Source: DATKWD01 sp963704815
Lineage (GTDB): Bacteria; Actinomycetota; Acidimicrobiia; Acidimicrobiales; Salinilacustritrichaceae
Reading direction: 5' to 3'
DNA: 64,000 bases
Assembly (NCBI GenBank): GCA_963704815.1
Contig: CAVPHU010000001.1
Span: 620,001-684,000, forward strand
Positions 46,756-54,509 of the stretch are shown piece after piece. Position numbers and translations under genes: made by a program. The stretch's first letter is position 1. Every line of letters begins with the position of its first letter. Below the pieces are notes generated by a model that saw only the letters and a list, made by a program, of their open reading frames with translations, made no database searches and was not told the origin of the DNA.

Positions 46756-49657
46756 CGAGAAGGTCGATCTCAAGATCCCCGGCATCGTCGACGAACGGCT
46801 GATCCGCCGGGGCGACCACACCGAGCTCTACCAGGGTGTGCAGGAACAGTTCCGACGCCGGGTCGCGATCAAGATCCACACGGCCGACGGGGTGAAGGAC
46901 GAAGCGCTCGAGCAGTTCGAGCGTGAATGTGCGGTGATGGGCGATCTGTCCAATCACCCCTACATCGTCACCTACTTCAAGTCGGGCATTCGCAAGCGGC
47001 GCCCCTACGTGGTCAGCGAGTGGCTCGACGACGGCACGTTGTTCGACCGCCTCGCCGGCGGCGACTCGATCGACTGGCGAACCGCGGTCGACATCGGCGT
47101 GAAGCTGGCCGGGGCCCTCGAGACGGCCCACCGCGCCGGCATCCTGCATCGCAAGATCAAGCCGCAGGACGTGTTCCAGTCGCCGTTCGGCGAGCCGCTG
47201 ATCGGCGACTTCCGTCTCGATCCCGCCGACGAGAGCCGGAGCGGCGATCCCTACGACGCGCTCCTCCACGCCGCACCCGAGCTGTCGACCGACGGTGCCC
47301 GGGACGACGATGCCCGCAGCGACGTGTACGCGCTGGCCTCGGTCATCTTCACCCTCGTCCGGGGTCGGGCCCCGTTCCTCGAAGCCGACGACGAGCCGTT
47401 GGTCCGAGTCAAGGGTCGCGCCCTGACCGGATCGCCGCCACCGCTCGACGACGTCCCCGAGGTCGTCCAGACGGTGCTCAAGTGGGCCCTGCGACCTGAT
47501 CCCGATCACCGGCCCCAGACCGCCCAGGAATTCGGCCGCGCCCTCCAGGCAGCGCAGACCGCGACCGGAGAACCCCAGTCACGACTCCAGATCCGGCCCC
47601 GCACCGTCGAGGACCGCAGCCTGCCCGAACCATCGATTCCCGCAGCGGCGTTCATGGCCGGAGCACCGGCGGCCGCGCCGGCACCCACCGCGCCGGCTCC
47701 CGCTGCTCCCGAAGCACCGGCTCCCGCAGCACCGGCCGCAACGCCTCCGCCCGCTGCCGCCCCCGAACCGGCCGCCCCGCCGGCACCACCCCCGCCGCCC
47801 GCTGCTGCCCCGCCCCCGCCGCCCGCTGCTGCCGCACCCCCGCCCGGTTCGTTCGCCCCGCCCGCTGCACCCCCGGTCGACTTGCCGCCGCCGCCGACTG
47901 CGCCGCCACCGGCGGCTCCCGCGCCCCCGCCGGCGGCACCCCCGGCCGCGCCCGCCCCTCCGCCGCCGCCCGCCGCGCCGCCACCACCGCCGCCGCCGCC
48001 GACCGAGGCGCCCGAAGCGCCCGTGGCCAGCCCACCGCCACCGCCGACCGAAGCGCCTGCGCCTCCGGCGGCTCCCGCTCCCCTGCCGCCGCAACCGACC
48101 GCACCGGCAGAGCCGGTGGCCCCCGCCACCGACGCGCCGACCATCCCCACCCCGGCTCCGGCCGGCGCGAGTGCCGCGTTCTCGCCGGGTGCGCTCATCG
48201 ACGACGTCCGCAACCTCATCAACAAGGCGATGCAGGCCTATGCCGGCACTCCCCAGCAGAGCAAGATCGAGGCCATCGAGGCCCGGCTGGAAGAGCCTCT
48301 CCGTGTGGCCATCGCCGGCAAGGTCAAGGCGGGCAAGTCGACCCTGCTCAACGGCCTCGTCGGCGAGGAGTTGGCACCCACCGACGCCGGCGAGTGCACC
48401 AAGGTCGTCACCTGGTACACCGACGGCATCACCTACCGTGCCACCCTCCACGGGCGCGACGGCACCGAGACCCCGACGGCGTTCTCACGCGAGAACGGTG
48501 CCCTCGACATCGACCTCGGCGGCAACGACGCCGGGTCGATCGAGCGCATCGTGGTCGAGTGGCCGTCGTCGGCGCTCGGGGAGATGTCCCTCATCGACAC
48601 GCCGGGCATCGCATCGATCTCGACCGACGTGTCGGCTCGGACGACCCGGTTCCTGACCGCTTCCGAGGACGACGACGGCCAGGCCGACGCCGTGATCTAC
48701 CTCATGCGGCACTTCCACCCCACCGACGTCCGATTCCTCGAGTCGTTCCACGACGACGAGTTGGCCCGCCCGAATCCGATCAACGCAATCGGCGTCCTGT
48801 CCCGCGCCGACGAGCTCTCGGGCAACACGGCCGACGCCATGGAGACCGCCACCCGAGTGGCCGGCCGCTACCGCGACGACCCCCAGATTCGCCGGCTGTG
48901 CCAGACCGTCGTCCCGGTCGCCGGGCTGCTGGCCCAGGCGGGGCCGAGCCTGCGCCAGTCCGAGTACAACCTCCTCGAGCGGCTGGCCCAACTCGACGAC
49001 CGCGAGCTCGAGGTGCTGCTCGCCTCGGTCGACCGCTTCACCGACGGCGACCTGGTCGGGAACGTGACCTCCATCGATCGCGAGGCACTGCTCCGCCGAC
49101 TCGGCCTCTACGGGGTGACCCTGAGCATCCGACTCATTCGGAGCGGCGAGGTCGATGGCTCCCCGGGGCTGGCGAGGGCGCTGGTCGAGAAGAGCGGCCT
49201 CGTCGAGCTCCGCGAGACGCTCATGTCACAGTTCGCCGCTCGGCGCGACGTGCTCAAGGCTCGTGCGGCGCTGCACGCGATCGAGCAGCTGGTGCGCAAC
49301 GAGCCCCCGCCCGACGACGGGTCCGGTCCGATCCTGTTCGACGCCGAACGGATCCGGACCGGGGCGCACGTCTTCGCCGAGATCCAGCTGTTCTCGAGTC
49401 ACCGATCCGGCGCGGTGGCCTTCGGCGAGAGCGACGTCGACGAAGTCGAGCGGCTGCTCGGTGTGCACGGCTTCGCTCCGGCCGGCCGCCTGGGCCTCGA
49501 GCCGACGGCGACCACCGACGAGATCCGCACCGCGCTCATCGACCTCGCCCGCAAGTGGAAGACGAAGGCCGAGAGCCCGATGTCCGACCGGGACCAGCAG
49601 GAGGCGGCCCGCGTGCTCGTGCGCACCTGCGAGGGCATGCTCGTCGGGCTCCACTGA
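46748..49657 (+). CDS. Predicted pseudokinase - Pro/Ala linker - dynamin-like GTPase, with degenerate J-like tail
   Basis: 969 residues from GTG at 46748. Residues about 12-280 fold like a Ser/Thr kinase: VAIK lysine K42 and APE at 165-167 are kept. The glycine loop is lost (RRGDHTELY), HRD reads HRK (K126 in place of the catalytic Asp), the HRDxKPxN asparagine is D131, and DFG reads DFR (144-146). Catalysis is therefore unlikely. A Pro/Ala-rich linker runs from about 296 to 475. A dynamin-like GTPase follows: G1 GKVKAGKST at 524-532, G3 DTPG at 617-620, G4-like SRAD at 685-688. The last 57 residues (LGLEPTATTDEI, LARKWKTK) resemble a J-domain lacking HPD. No membrane helix is seen. It is translationally coupled to the Hsp70-dynamin gene. 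Confidence 0.88.
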   Translation: MPDEKVDLKIPGIVDERLIRRGDHTELYQGVQEQFRRRVAIKIHTADGVKDEALEQFERECAVMGDLSNHPYIVTYFKSGIRKRRPYVVSEWLDDGTLFDRLAGGDSIDWRTAVDIGVKLAGALETAHRAGILHRKIKPQDVFQSPFGEPLIGDFRLDPADESRSGDPYDALLHAAPELSTDGARDDDARSDVYALASVIFTLVRGRAPFLEADDEPLVRVKGRALTGSPPPLDDVPEVVQTVLKWALRPDPDHRPQTAQEFGRALQAAQTATGEPQSRLQIRPRTVEDRSLPEPSIPAAAFMAGAPAAAPAPTAPAPAAPEAPAPAAPAATPPPAAAPEPAAPPAPPPPPAAAPPPPPAAAAPPPGSFAPPAAPPVDLPPPPTAPPPAAPAPPPAAPPAAPAPPPPPAAPPPPPPPPTEAPEAPVASPPPPPTEAPAPPAAPAPLPPQPTAPAEPVAPATDAPTIPTPAPAGASAAFSPGALIDDVRNLINKAMQAYAGTPQQSKIEAIEARLEEPLRVAIAGKVKAGKSTLLNGLVGEELAPTDAGECTKVVTWYTDGITYRATLHGRDGTETPTAFSRENGALDIDLGGNDAGSIERIVVEWPSSALGEMSLIDTPGIASISTDVSARTTRFLTASEDDDGQADAVIYLMRHFHPTDVRFLESFHDDELARPNPINAIGVLSRADELSGNTADAMETATRVAGRYRDDPQIRRLCQTVVPVAGLLAQAGPSLRQSEYNLLERLAQLDDRELEVLLASVDRFTDGDLVGNVTSIDREALLRRLGLYGVTLSIRLIRSGEVDGSPGLARALVEKSGLVELRETLMSQFAARRDVLKARAALHAIEQLVRNEPPPDDGSGPILFDAERIRTGAHVFAEIQLFSSHRSGAVAFGESDVDEVERLLGVHGFAPAGRLGLEPTATTDEIRTALIDLARKWKTKAESPMSDRDQQEAARVLVRTCEGMLVGLH
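47660..48175 (+). repeat. Low-complexity Pro/Ala-coding linker
   Basis: GC-only repeats encode PAAPAPP-type residues for about 170 codons between kinase-like and GTPase domains. Direct repeats are short and irregular. It is a flexible linker, not a CRISPR or mobile repeat. Confidence 0.8.
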
Positions 49658-49660
49658 CGA

Positions 49661-50590
49661 CTATCGCCGGAGGCGGACTCGTTCGACCCGGTGATCCGAG
49701 CCCTTCTCCAGAATCAGTCGAGCTCGCTCACGGGTCGGCTCGATGTTCTCGAGCAGGTTGGGACGGTTGATTCCGTGCCAGATCTGACGGGCGAGCGAAT
49801 CGGTCGCATCCCGGTCGAGGGACCGCCATTGGTGGAAGAACGACGTCGGGTCGTCGCGACTTCGTTCGACGAGCGTCCAGAAGCGCTCGACGTACCACTG
49901 CTCGATGTGCCGTTCGTCGGCATCCACGTAGATCGAGAAGTCGAAGAAGTCCGACACGAACAGTGACGTCGTCGAGCGGGTCTGCAGGACGTTGAGCCCC
50001 TCGACGATCACCACGTCGGGCGACACGATCCGGTCGGATCGATCGGTCACGCGGTCGTAGGTGGCGTGGTCGTAGATCGGCACCTCGACCTCGGCTTCAC
50101 CGGCCTTGAGCGCGGCCAGGAACGACAGCAACGCACCCACGTCGTAGCTCTCGGGAAACCCCTTCCGGTGCAGCAGGTCGTGCTCGTCGAGCCACGCGTT
50201 CGGGTAGAGGAAGCCGTCGGTCGTGACCAGGTCGACGCGCGGGTGATCGGGCCAGCGAGCGAGCAGCGCCTGAAGCACGCGAGCGGTCGTGCTCTTGCCC
50301 ACGGCCACGCTCCCGGCGAGTCCGATGATGTAGGGCACCGGGCGGGGCGGGGTGCCGAAGAACGTCTCGGTCGCTCCACGCACCTGAGTCGTCCCGGCGA
50401 CGAGCAGGTTCAGCAGCCGCGACACCGGCAGATAGACCTCGGTCACCTCGGCCATCGAGAGGTCTTCGTTGATGCCCTGCAGGGCCTCCAACTCCTCCTC
50501 GCGCAGGGGCATCACCGTCGCCACGCGGAGCCGGGCCCAGTCGTCGTGGTCGAGGGTCAACCAGCCCAGATCGCCCAGCGCATCGCTCAC
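49661..50590 (-). CDS. coaA: Pantothenate kinase, type I (CoaA)
   Basis: 309 residues from GTG at 50590. First step of coenzyme A synthesis: phosphorylates pantothenate. P-loop GLAGSVAVGKS at 90-100, followed by VDLVTTDGFLYPN, the DVVIVEGLNVLQ segment and NLLENIEPTRERA near the C-terminus, all typical of CoaA. TACGCT lies 8 nt before the GTG, suggesting a leaderless mRNA. It ends 3 nt from the convergent pseudokinase-dynamin gene, with no terminator between. Confidence 0.95.
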   Translation of the reverse strand: MSDALGDLGWLTLDHDDWARLRVATVMPLREEELEALQGINEDLSMAEVTEVYLPVSRLLNLLVAGTTQVRGATETFFGTPPRPVPYIIGLAGSVAVGKSTTARVLQALLARWPDHPRVDLVTTDGFLYPNAWLDEHDLLHRKGFPESYDVGALLSFLAALKAGEAEVEVPIYDHATYDRVTDRSDRIVSPDVVIVEGLNVLQTRSTTSLFVSDFFDFSIYVDADERHIEQWYVERFWTLVERSRDDPTSFFHQWRSLDRDATDSLARQIWHGINRPNLLENIEPTRERARLILEKGSDHRVERVRLRR

Positions 50591-50598
50591 GGGCGCCG

Positions 50599-50604
50599 AG
50601 CGTA
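50599..50604 (-). promoter_or_regulatory. Putative -10 element of coaA (leaderless)
   Basis: TACGCT 8 nt upstream of the GTG; no ribosome-binding site. It faces the divergent TACGCT at 50648. Confidence 0.5.
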
Positions 50605-50647
50605 GGAGCGGGGTGCCCGGCGATTCGAGCCGAGCACCGGCCGCCCC

Positions 50648-50653
50648 TACGCT
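50648..50653 (+). promoter_or_regulatory. Putative -10 element of the small membrane-protein gene (leaderless)
   Basis: TACGCT 8 nt upstream of the GTG at 50662; no ribosome-binding site. Same hexamer and spacing as divergent coaA. Confidence 0.5.
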
Positions 50654-50661
50654 GGCCGTCC

Positions 50662-50943
50662 GTGAGCGAGCCCGTCCTTCCCGAATCCGACGACGCCGAC
50701 TCGGCGCTCCCCTCGGTCCTGGCGAGGAGCCTCGCCTTCGGGGCGATCCTGATCGCCGGCCTGTGCGGGGGACTCATCGGATACGCGTTCGTCGACCTCC
50801 AGTGCGAGGGCGACTGCACCGTTCCGGCCGGCCTGTTCGGCCTCCTCGGAGCCACGATCGCTGCCGTCGGCGTCGGTGTCGTCAGCGTGCTCGCCCTGCG
50901 CGCCATGGGTGAGTGGCGTCGGATCGAGAACACGGAGCGTTGA
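50662..50943 (+). CDS. Small two-helix membrane protein
   Basis: 93 residues, start GTG. Acidic N-terminus (SEPVLPESDD), helix 1 at about 23-44 (LAFGAILIAGLCGGLIGYAFV), a short loop with two cysteines (QCEGDCTVP) that could form a disulfide outside, helix 2 at about 58-82, then a short basic-acidic tail. No family recognised. The stop overlaps the TTG start of the next gene, so the two are coupled. Confidence 0.65.
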   Translation: MSEPVLPESDDADSALPSVLARSLAFGAILIAGLCGGLIGYAFVDLQCEGDCTVPAGLFGLLGATIAAVGVGVVSVLALRAMGEWRRIENTER

Positions 50944-51740
50944 GTCCGCTCGACGAACTCGCCGGCCTGGCCCGCGACACGGCCATCGAAGCGGCCGACC
51001 TGTTGCGTGCCGGGCTCGATCGTGACGATCTCGAGGTGACGACCAAGTCCACCGGGACCGACATGGTCACCGCGATGGATCGGGCGAGCGAGCAGCTGAT
51101 CCTGGACCGCCTGCTCGGCGCCCGCCCGCAGGACGGGATGCTCGGCGAGGAGGGCACCGATGTCCCCGGCACGTCGGGCGTGCGATGGATCGTCGACCCG
51201 CTCGACGGCACCACGAACTACCTGTATCGCCACCCCGGCTGCAACGTGTCGATCGCCGGAGAGATCGACGGCGAATTGACGATCGGCGTCGTGGTCGACG
51301 TGCTCGCGGCCGACGTGTTCTCCGCGACCCGCGGCGACGGCGCCACCCGCAACGGAACGCCGCTGCCCCGGCTCGCCCCACCGCCCGACCTCGATGGGAC
51401 CCTGCTCGCGACCGGCTTCGGCTACGACCCTCGACGCCGCACCGCTCAGGCTGCATTGCTCGGCCGCATCATCGGCCGGCTTCGCGACGTGCGACGCATG
51501 GGCGCGGCAGCGACCGATCTCTGCTCGGTGGCGGCCGGACGAGTCGATGCGTACTACGAGCGGGGGTTGTCGCCGTGGGACCACAGCGCGGGTGGCGTGA
51601 TCGCCGAGGCATGCGGTGCCCGGGTGACCGGCCTGACCGGGGGACCTCCGAGCGAGGACTTCGTGATCGCCGCCCACCCCGACCTGCATGGCCCGCTCAC
51701 CGATCTGCTGGTCGAAAACGGGGCGGCGGACCTCCCGTGA
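50940..51740 (+). CDS. Inositol-monophosphatase-family protein
   Basis: 266 residues if started at TTG 50940, which overlaps the previous stop (TTGA); GTG 50913 is an alternative. Metal-binding motifs GEEGTDVPG, WIVDPLDGTTNY and GLSPWDHSAGG mark the Mg-dependent, Li-sensitive phosphatase family. Possible substrates are myo-inositol-1-phosphate, fructose-1,6-bisphosphate, histidinol phosphate or PAP; the sequence does not decide. Confidence 0.88.
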   Translation: MSPLDELAGLARDTAIEAADLLRAGLDRDDLEVTTKSTGTDMVTAMDRASEQLILDRLLGARPQDGMLGEEGTDVPGTSGVRWIVDPLDGTTNYLYRHPGCNVSIAGEIDGELTIGVVVDVLAADVFSATRGDGATRNGTPLPRLAPPPDLDGTLLATGFGYDPRRRTAQAALLGRIIGRLRDVRRMGAAATDLCSVAAGRVDAYYERGLSPWDHSAGGVIAEACGARVTGLTGGPPSEDFVIAAHPDLHGPLTDLLVENGAADLP

Positions 51741-51799
51741 CCAGGCCGATCCGGAGCGGTGTCACCACCGAGGGTCCGCCAGGTGGCACGATCAAGGCT

Positions 51800-52480
51800 G
51801 TGAGTACGCGCATCCTGACCGTCGAGGACGACGAACGCATCCGTACCGCCGTCAAGCTCGCCCTCGAAGACGAGGGCTGGGACGTCGTCGAGGCCAGCAC
51901 CGGCGAGGAGGCGCTCGAGGCGTTCCATCGCGAACCCACCGATGTCGTGCTCATCGACATCATGCTCCCCGGCATCGACGGCTTCGAGGTCTGCCGCTCC
52001 GTCCGACGCAGTTCCGACGTCCCGATCGTGATGGTCACCGCCCGCGCCGACACCCACGACGTGGTGGCCGGCCTGGAGGCCGGTGCCGACGACTACCTGA
52101 CCAAGCCGTTCGCGCCGAAAGAGCTGTCGGCGCGGATCCGAGCGCTGCTGCGCCGGGCGCGGTCGACCGATTCCGGCAGCGCGCACCTGCGTTTCGGTGA
52201 GCTGGAGATCATCCCCGACGAGGGTGTGGTCCGCCGCAACGGCCAGGACGTCCACCTCACCAAGACCGAGTTCCGGCTCCTCGTCGAGTTGGCGTCGAGC
52301 CCGGGTCGGGTGTTCTCCCGCGAGGTTCTGCTCGAGCGGGTGTGGGGATACGGCTACTTCGGTGACGGGCGCTTGGTCGATGTCCACATCCGACGGCTCC
52401 GCACCAAGGTCGAGAACGACCCCGCCAACCCTCGCCACGTGGTGACCGTCCGCGGTCTCGGCTACAAGCTCCAGGTCTGA
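51800..52480 (+). CDS. mtrA: OmpR/PhoB-family response regulator, MtrA-like
   Basis: 226 residues from GTG at 51800. Receiver domain: acidic pocket EDDE at 9-12, phosphorylation site D53 (LIDIMLPGIDG), switch K102 (TKPF). Winged-helix DNA-binding domain with LTKTEFRLLVELASSPGRVFSR and HIRRLRTKVENDP. Ten nt downstream is a sensor kinase and then a GerMN-type lipoprotein, the layout of mycobacterial mtrA-mtrB-lpqB. MtrA regulates wall metabolism and division there; the symbol is given by context. Confidence 0.85.
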   Translation: MSTRILTVEDDERIRTAVKLALEDEGWDVVEASTGEEALEAFHREPTDVVLIDIMLPGIDGFEVCRSVRRSSDVPIVMVTARADTHDVVAGLEAGADDYLTKPFAPKELSARIRALLRRARSTDSGSAHLRFGELEIIPDEGVVRRNGQDVHLTKTEFRLLVELASSPGRVFSREVLLERVWGYGYFGDGRLVDVHIRRLRTKVENDPANPRHVVTVRGLGYKLQV

Positions 52481-52490
52481 GGGCCATCCC

Positions 52491-53882
52491 ATGCGGCTCC
52501 TACGCCGTCTCGGGCTGCGCGCACGGATCATCCTGGCGTTCTCGGTCGGGGCGCTGCTGTTGTCGGCAATGCTCTCGGGCATCGCCTGGGGCCTGACCCG
52601 CACCCAGCTGGTCAGCGAGAAGGAGTCCTCGGCGACGACGCAGTTCTACCTCAACGCCCGAACCGTGCGGCAGCAGTTCAACGCCGTCGATCCCGGGCAG
52701 GGTGAGCTGCTCCAATCGCTCCCGACCCCGAACGGTTCGCAACCGCTGCTGTTCGTCGCCGGCGACGCCGGGGGTCAGTGGTTCTCGCCCGACTCCCAGA
52801 TCGGCGAGTCGACCCTGCCCGACGACCTCACGGTGGCGGTCCTCGACGGGCAGCCGGCCATCCAGCGCTACGACCTCGACGGCGAGATGCGCCTCGCCAT
52901 CGGTGTCCCCATCCCCGCTCGGAGTGCGGCCTACTTCGAGATCGCCTCGCTCGGCGAGATCGACTCGAACCTCGAGTCGCTGGCCATCACGCTCGTGGCG
53001 GCCTCGCTCATCACCACGCTGGCCGGCGCCGGATTCGGCGGCTGGATGGCACGTCGGGTGCTCCAACCGCTCACCCAGCTCAGCGAGGCCGCACACGAGG
53101 TGGCCGAGGGCAACCTCGACATCCGCCTCGGGGCCACCGAAGACCCTGATCTCCGGCCGATCAGCCGTTCGTTCGACGAGATGGTCGAGGCGCTCTCGGA
53201 CCGCATCCAGCGAGACGCGCGGTTCGCGTCCGACGTCAGCCACGAGCTGCGGTCGCCACTCATGACCCTCTCGGCGTCGATCGAGGTCATCGAGACCCGA
53301 CGGGACGAGTTGTCCGAACGGTCTCAGGCCGCCCTCGACCTGTTGGTCGCCGACATCGATCGATTCCGACAGCTCGTCGAGGACCTGCTCGAGATCTCGC
53401 GCTTCGACGCCGGGGTCATGCGCCTCGAGCTCACCGAGGTCCATCTGGCCGAGCTCGTGATGCAGGCCGTGGCCTTCAGCCACGACGAGGTCCCGGTCGA
53501 GGTCGACCCTGCGCTCGCCGGCGCCATCGTGCTGGCCGACAAGCGACGCCTGGTGCGGGTGATCGCCAACTTGCTCGACAACTCGCGCAAGTACGGCGGC
53601 GGCGCGACCAAGGTCACCATCGACAAGGTCGGCGGACACGTCCAGCTCGGGGTCGAGGATGCCGGCGAAGGGGTCGCGGCCGAGGACCGGGAGAAGATCT
53701 TCGAGCGCTTCTCCCGCGCCGGGTCGTCCCACCGGCGCGGAGCCACCGAAGGCGTCGGACTCGGGCTGGCGCTGGTCGCCGAACACGTCAACCTGCACGG
53801 CGGACGCGTCTTCGTCGAAGACCGGCCCGACGGCAGCGAAGGAGCACGCTTCGTGGTCGACCTACCCTTGGAGGTCTCATGA
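52491..53882 (+). CDS. mtrB: Sensor histidine kinase, MtrB-like
   Basis: 463 residues. Transmembrane helix 1 at about 14-35, an extracytoplasmic sensor region to about 160, helix 2 at about 165-185, then a HAMP linker (RVLQPLTQLSEAAHEVAEGNLDI). The phospho-acceptor is H251 in SHELRSP. The ATPase domain has N box NLLDNSRKYGG, G1 DAGEGV and G2 GVGLGLALV. It phosphorylates the regulator encoded just before it. Stop overlaps the lipoprotein ATG (ATGA), so a three-component unit is likely. Confidence 0.9.
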   Translation: MRLLRRLGLRARIILAFSVGALLLSAMLSGIAWGLTRTQLVSEKESSATTQFYLNARTVRQQFNAVDPGQGELLQSLPTPNGSQPLLFVAGDAGGQWFSPDSQIGESTLPDDLTVAVLDGQPAIQRYDLDGEMRLAIGVPIPARSAAYFEIASLGEIDSNLESLAITLVAASLITTLAGAGFGGWMARRVLQPLTQLSEAAHEVAEGNLDIRLGATEDPDLRPISRSFDEMVEALSDRIQRDARFASDVSHELRSPLMTLSASIEVIETRRDELSERSQAALDLLVADIDRFRQLVEDLLEISRFDAGVMRLELTEVHLAELVMQAVAFSHDEVPVEVDPALAGAIVLADKRRLVRVIANLLDNSRKYGGGATKVTIDKVGGHVQLGVEDAGEGVAAEDREKIFERFSRAGSSHRRGATEGVGLGLALVAEHVNLHGGRVFVEDRPDGSEGARFVVDLPLEVS

Positions 53883-54496
53883 CACCGCGCCGCCGCAGAC
53901 TCGTCGCGCTCTCGCTCGCCCTCGCGGTGGCCGCGGCTGCGTGCGGCGTGAGCGCCGACAACAGTCCTCAGGCCATCGCTCCCGAGGAGATCCCGTTCTC
54001 GCTGCTCGAGTCCGACCTGGCCACGTCGACCAGCGAGGCTCCAGGGGCTGCACAGTCCTCGACCTTCTTCCTGCTCCGGACCGAGGACGAGGGGACCTTC
54101 CTCGAAGAGGTGACCCGCGACGTGCCGCTGTCGCCCACGCCGGCCGACATCATCACCACCCTGCTCGAGCTCCAGCCCGACGAGAACGACGAGGTCGAGT
54201 CAGGGCTCAAGACGAACATCCCCGAGGGCACCACGCTGCTCGATGCCACGCTGGTGGAAGACGAGAATCGGCTCGTGCTCGACTTCAGCGAGAACCTGCT
54301 CACCGTCGAAGGACCGGGTCAGACCGGGCTGTTCGCCCAGATCGTCTGCACCGCCACCGAGATCCCCGACGTCCGGGTCGTGAGCTTCCGGATCGAGGAC
54401 GAACCGACCAATGCGAGCATCGACGACCAGGAGTTGACCTCCGAACCGGTGGACTGCTCGGACTACAGCAGCTTCCGGCGAGCCGCGGGCTCGTAG
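53879..54496 (+). CDS. GerMN-domain lipoprotein, short LpqB-like
   Basis: 205 residues. Basic start and hydrophobic signal ending AAAAC, lipidation Cys22. The mature part is one GerMN-like domain (PADIITTLLELQPDENDEVESG, LDFSENLL, FAQIVCTATEIPDVRVVSFRIED). Mycobacterial LpqB has the same GerMN domain plus a beta-propeller; the propeller is absent here. It probably sits outside the membrane and modulates the coupled sensor kinase. Confidence 0.82.
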   Translation: MTPRRRRLVALSLALAVAAAACGVSADNSPQAIAPEEIPFSLLESDLATSTSEAPGAAQSSTFFLLRTEDEGTFLEEVTRDVPLSPTPADIITTLLELQPDENDEVESGLKTNIPEGTTLLDATLVEDENRLVLDFSENLLTVEGPGQTGLFAQIVCTATEIPDVRVVSFRIEDEPTNASIDDQELTSEPVDCSDYSSFRRAAGS

Positions 54497-54509
54497 AGCC
54501 CGAGCGATC

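Noticed and set aside
47506..48225. Gly/Ala-rich minus-strand frame resembling PE-PGRS proteins
   Set aside because: It is the mirror of the Pro/Ala linker of the pseudokinase-dynamin gene; it has no start signal or independent promoter.
50500..54500. A mobile or defence island around the kinase-dynamin genes
   Set aside because: No integrase, transposase, direct repeats or change in base composition was seen on either side; flanking genes are core metabolism.
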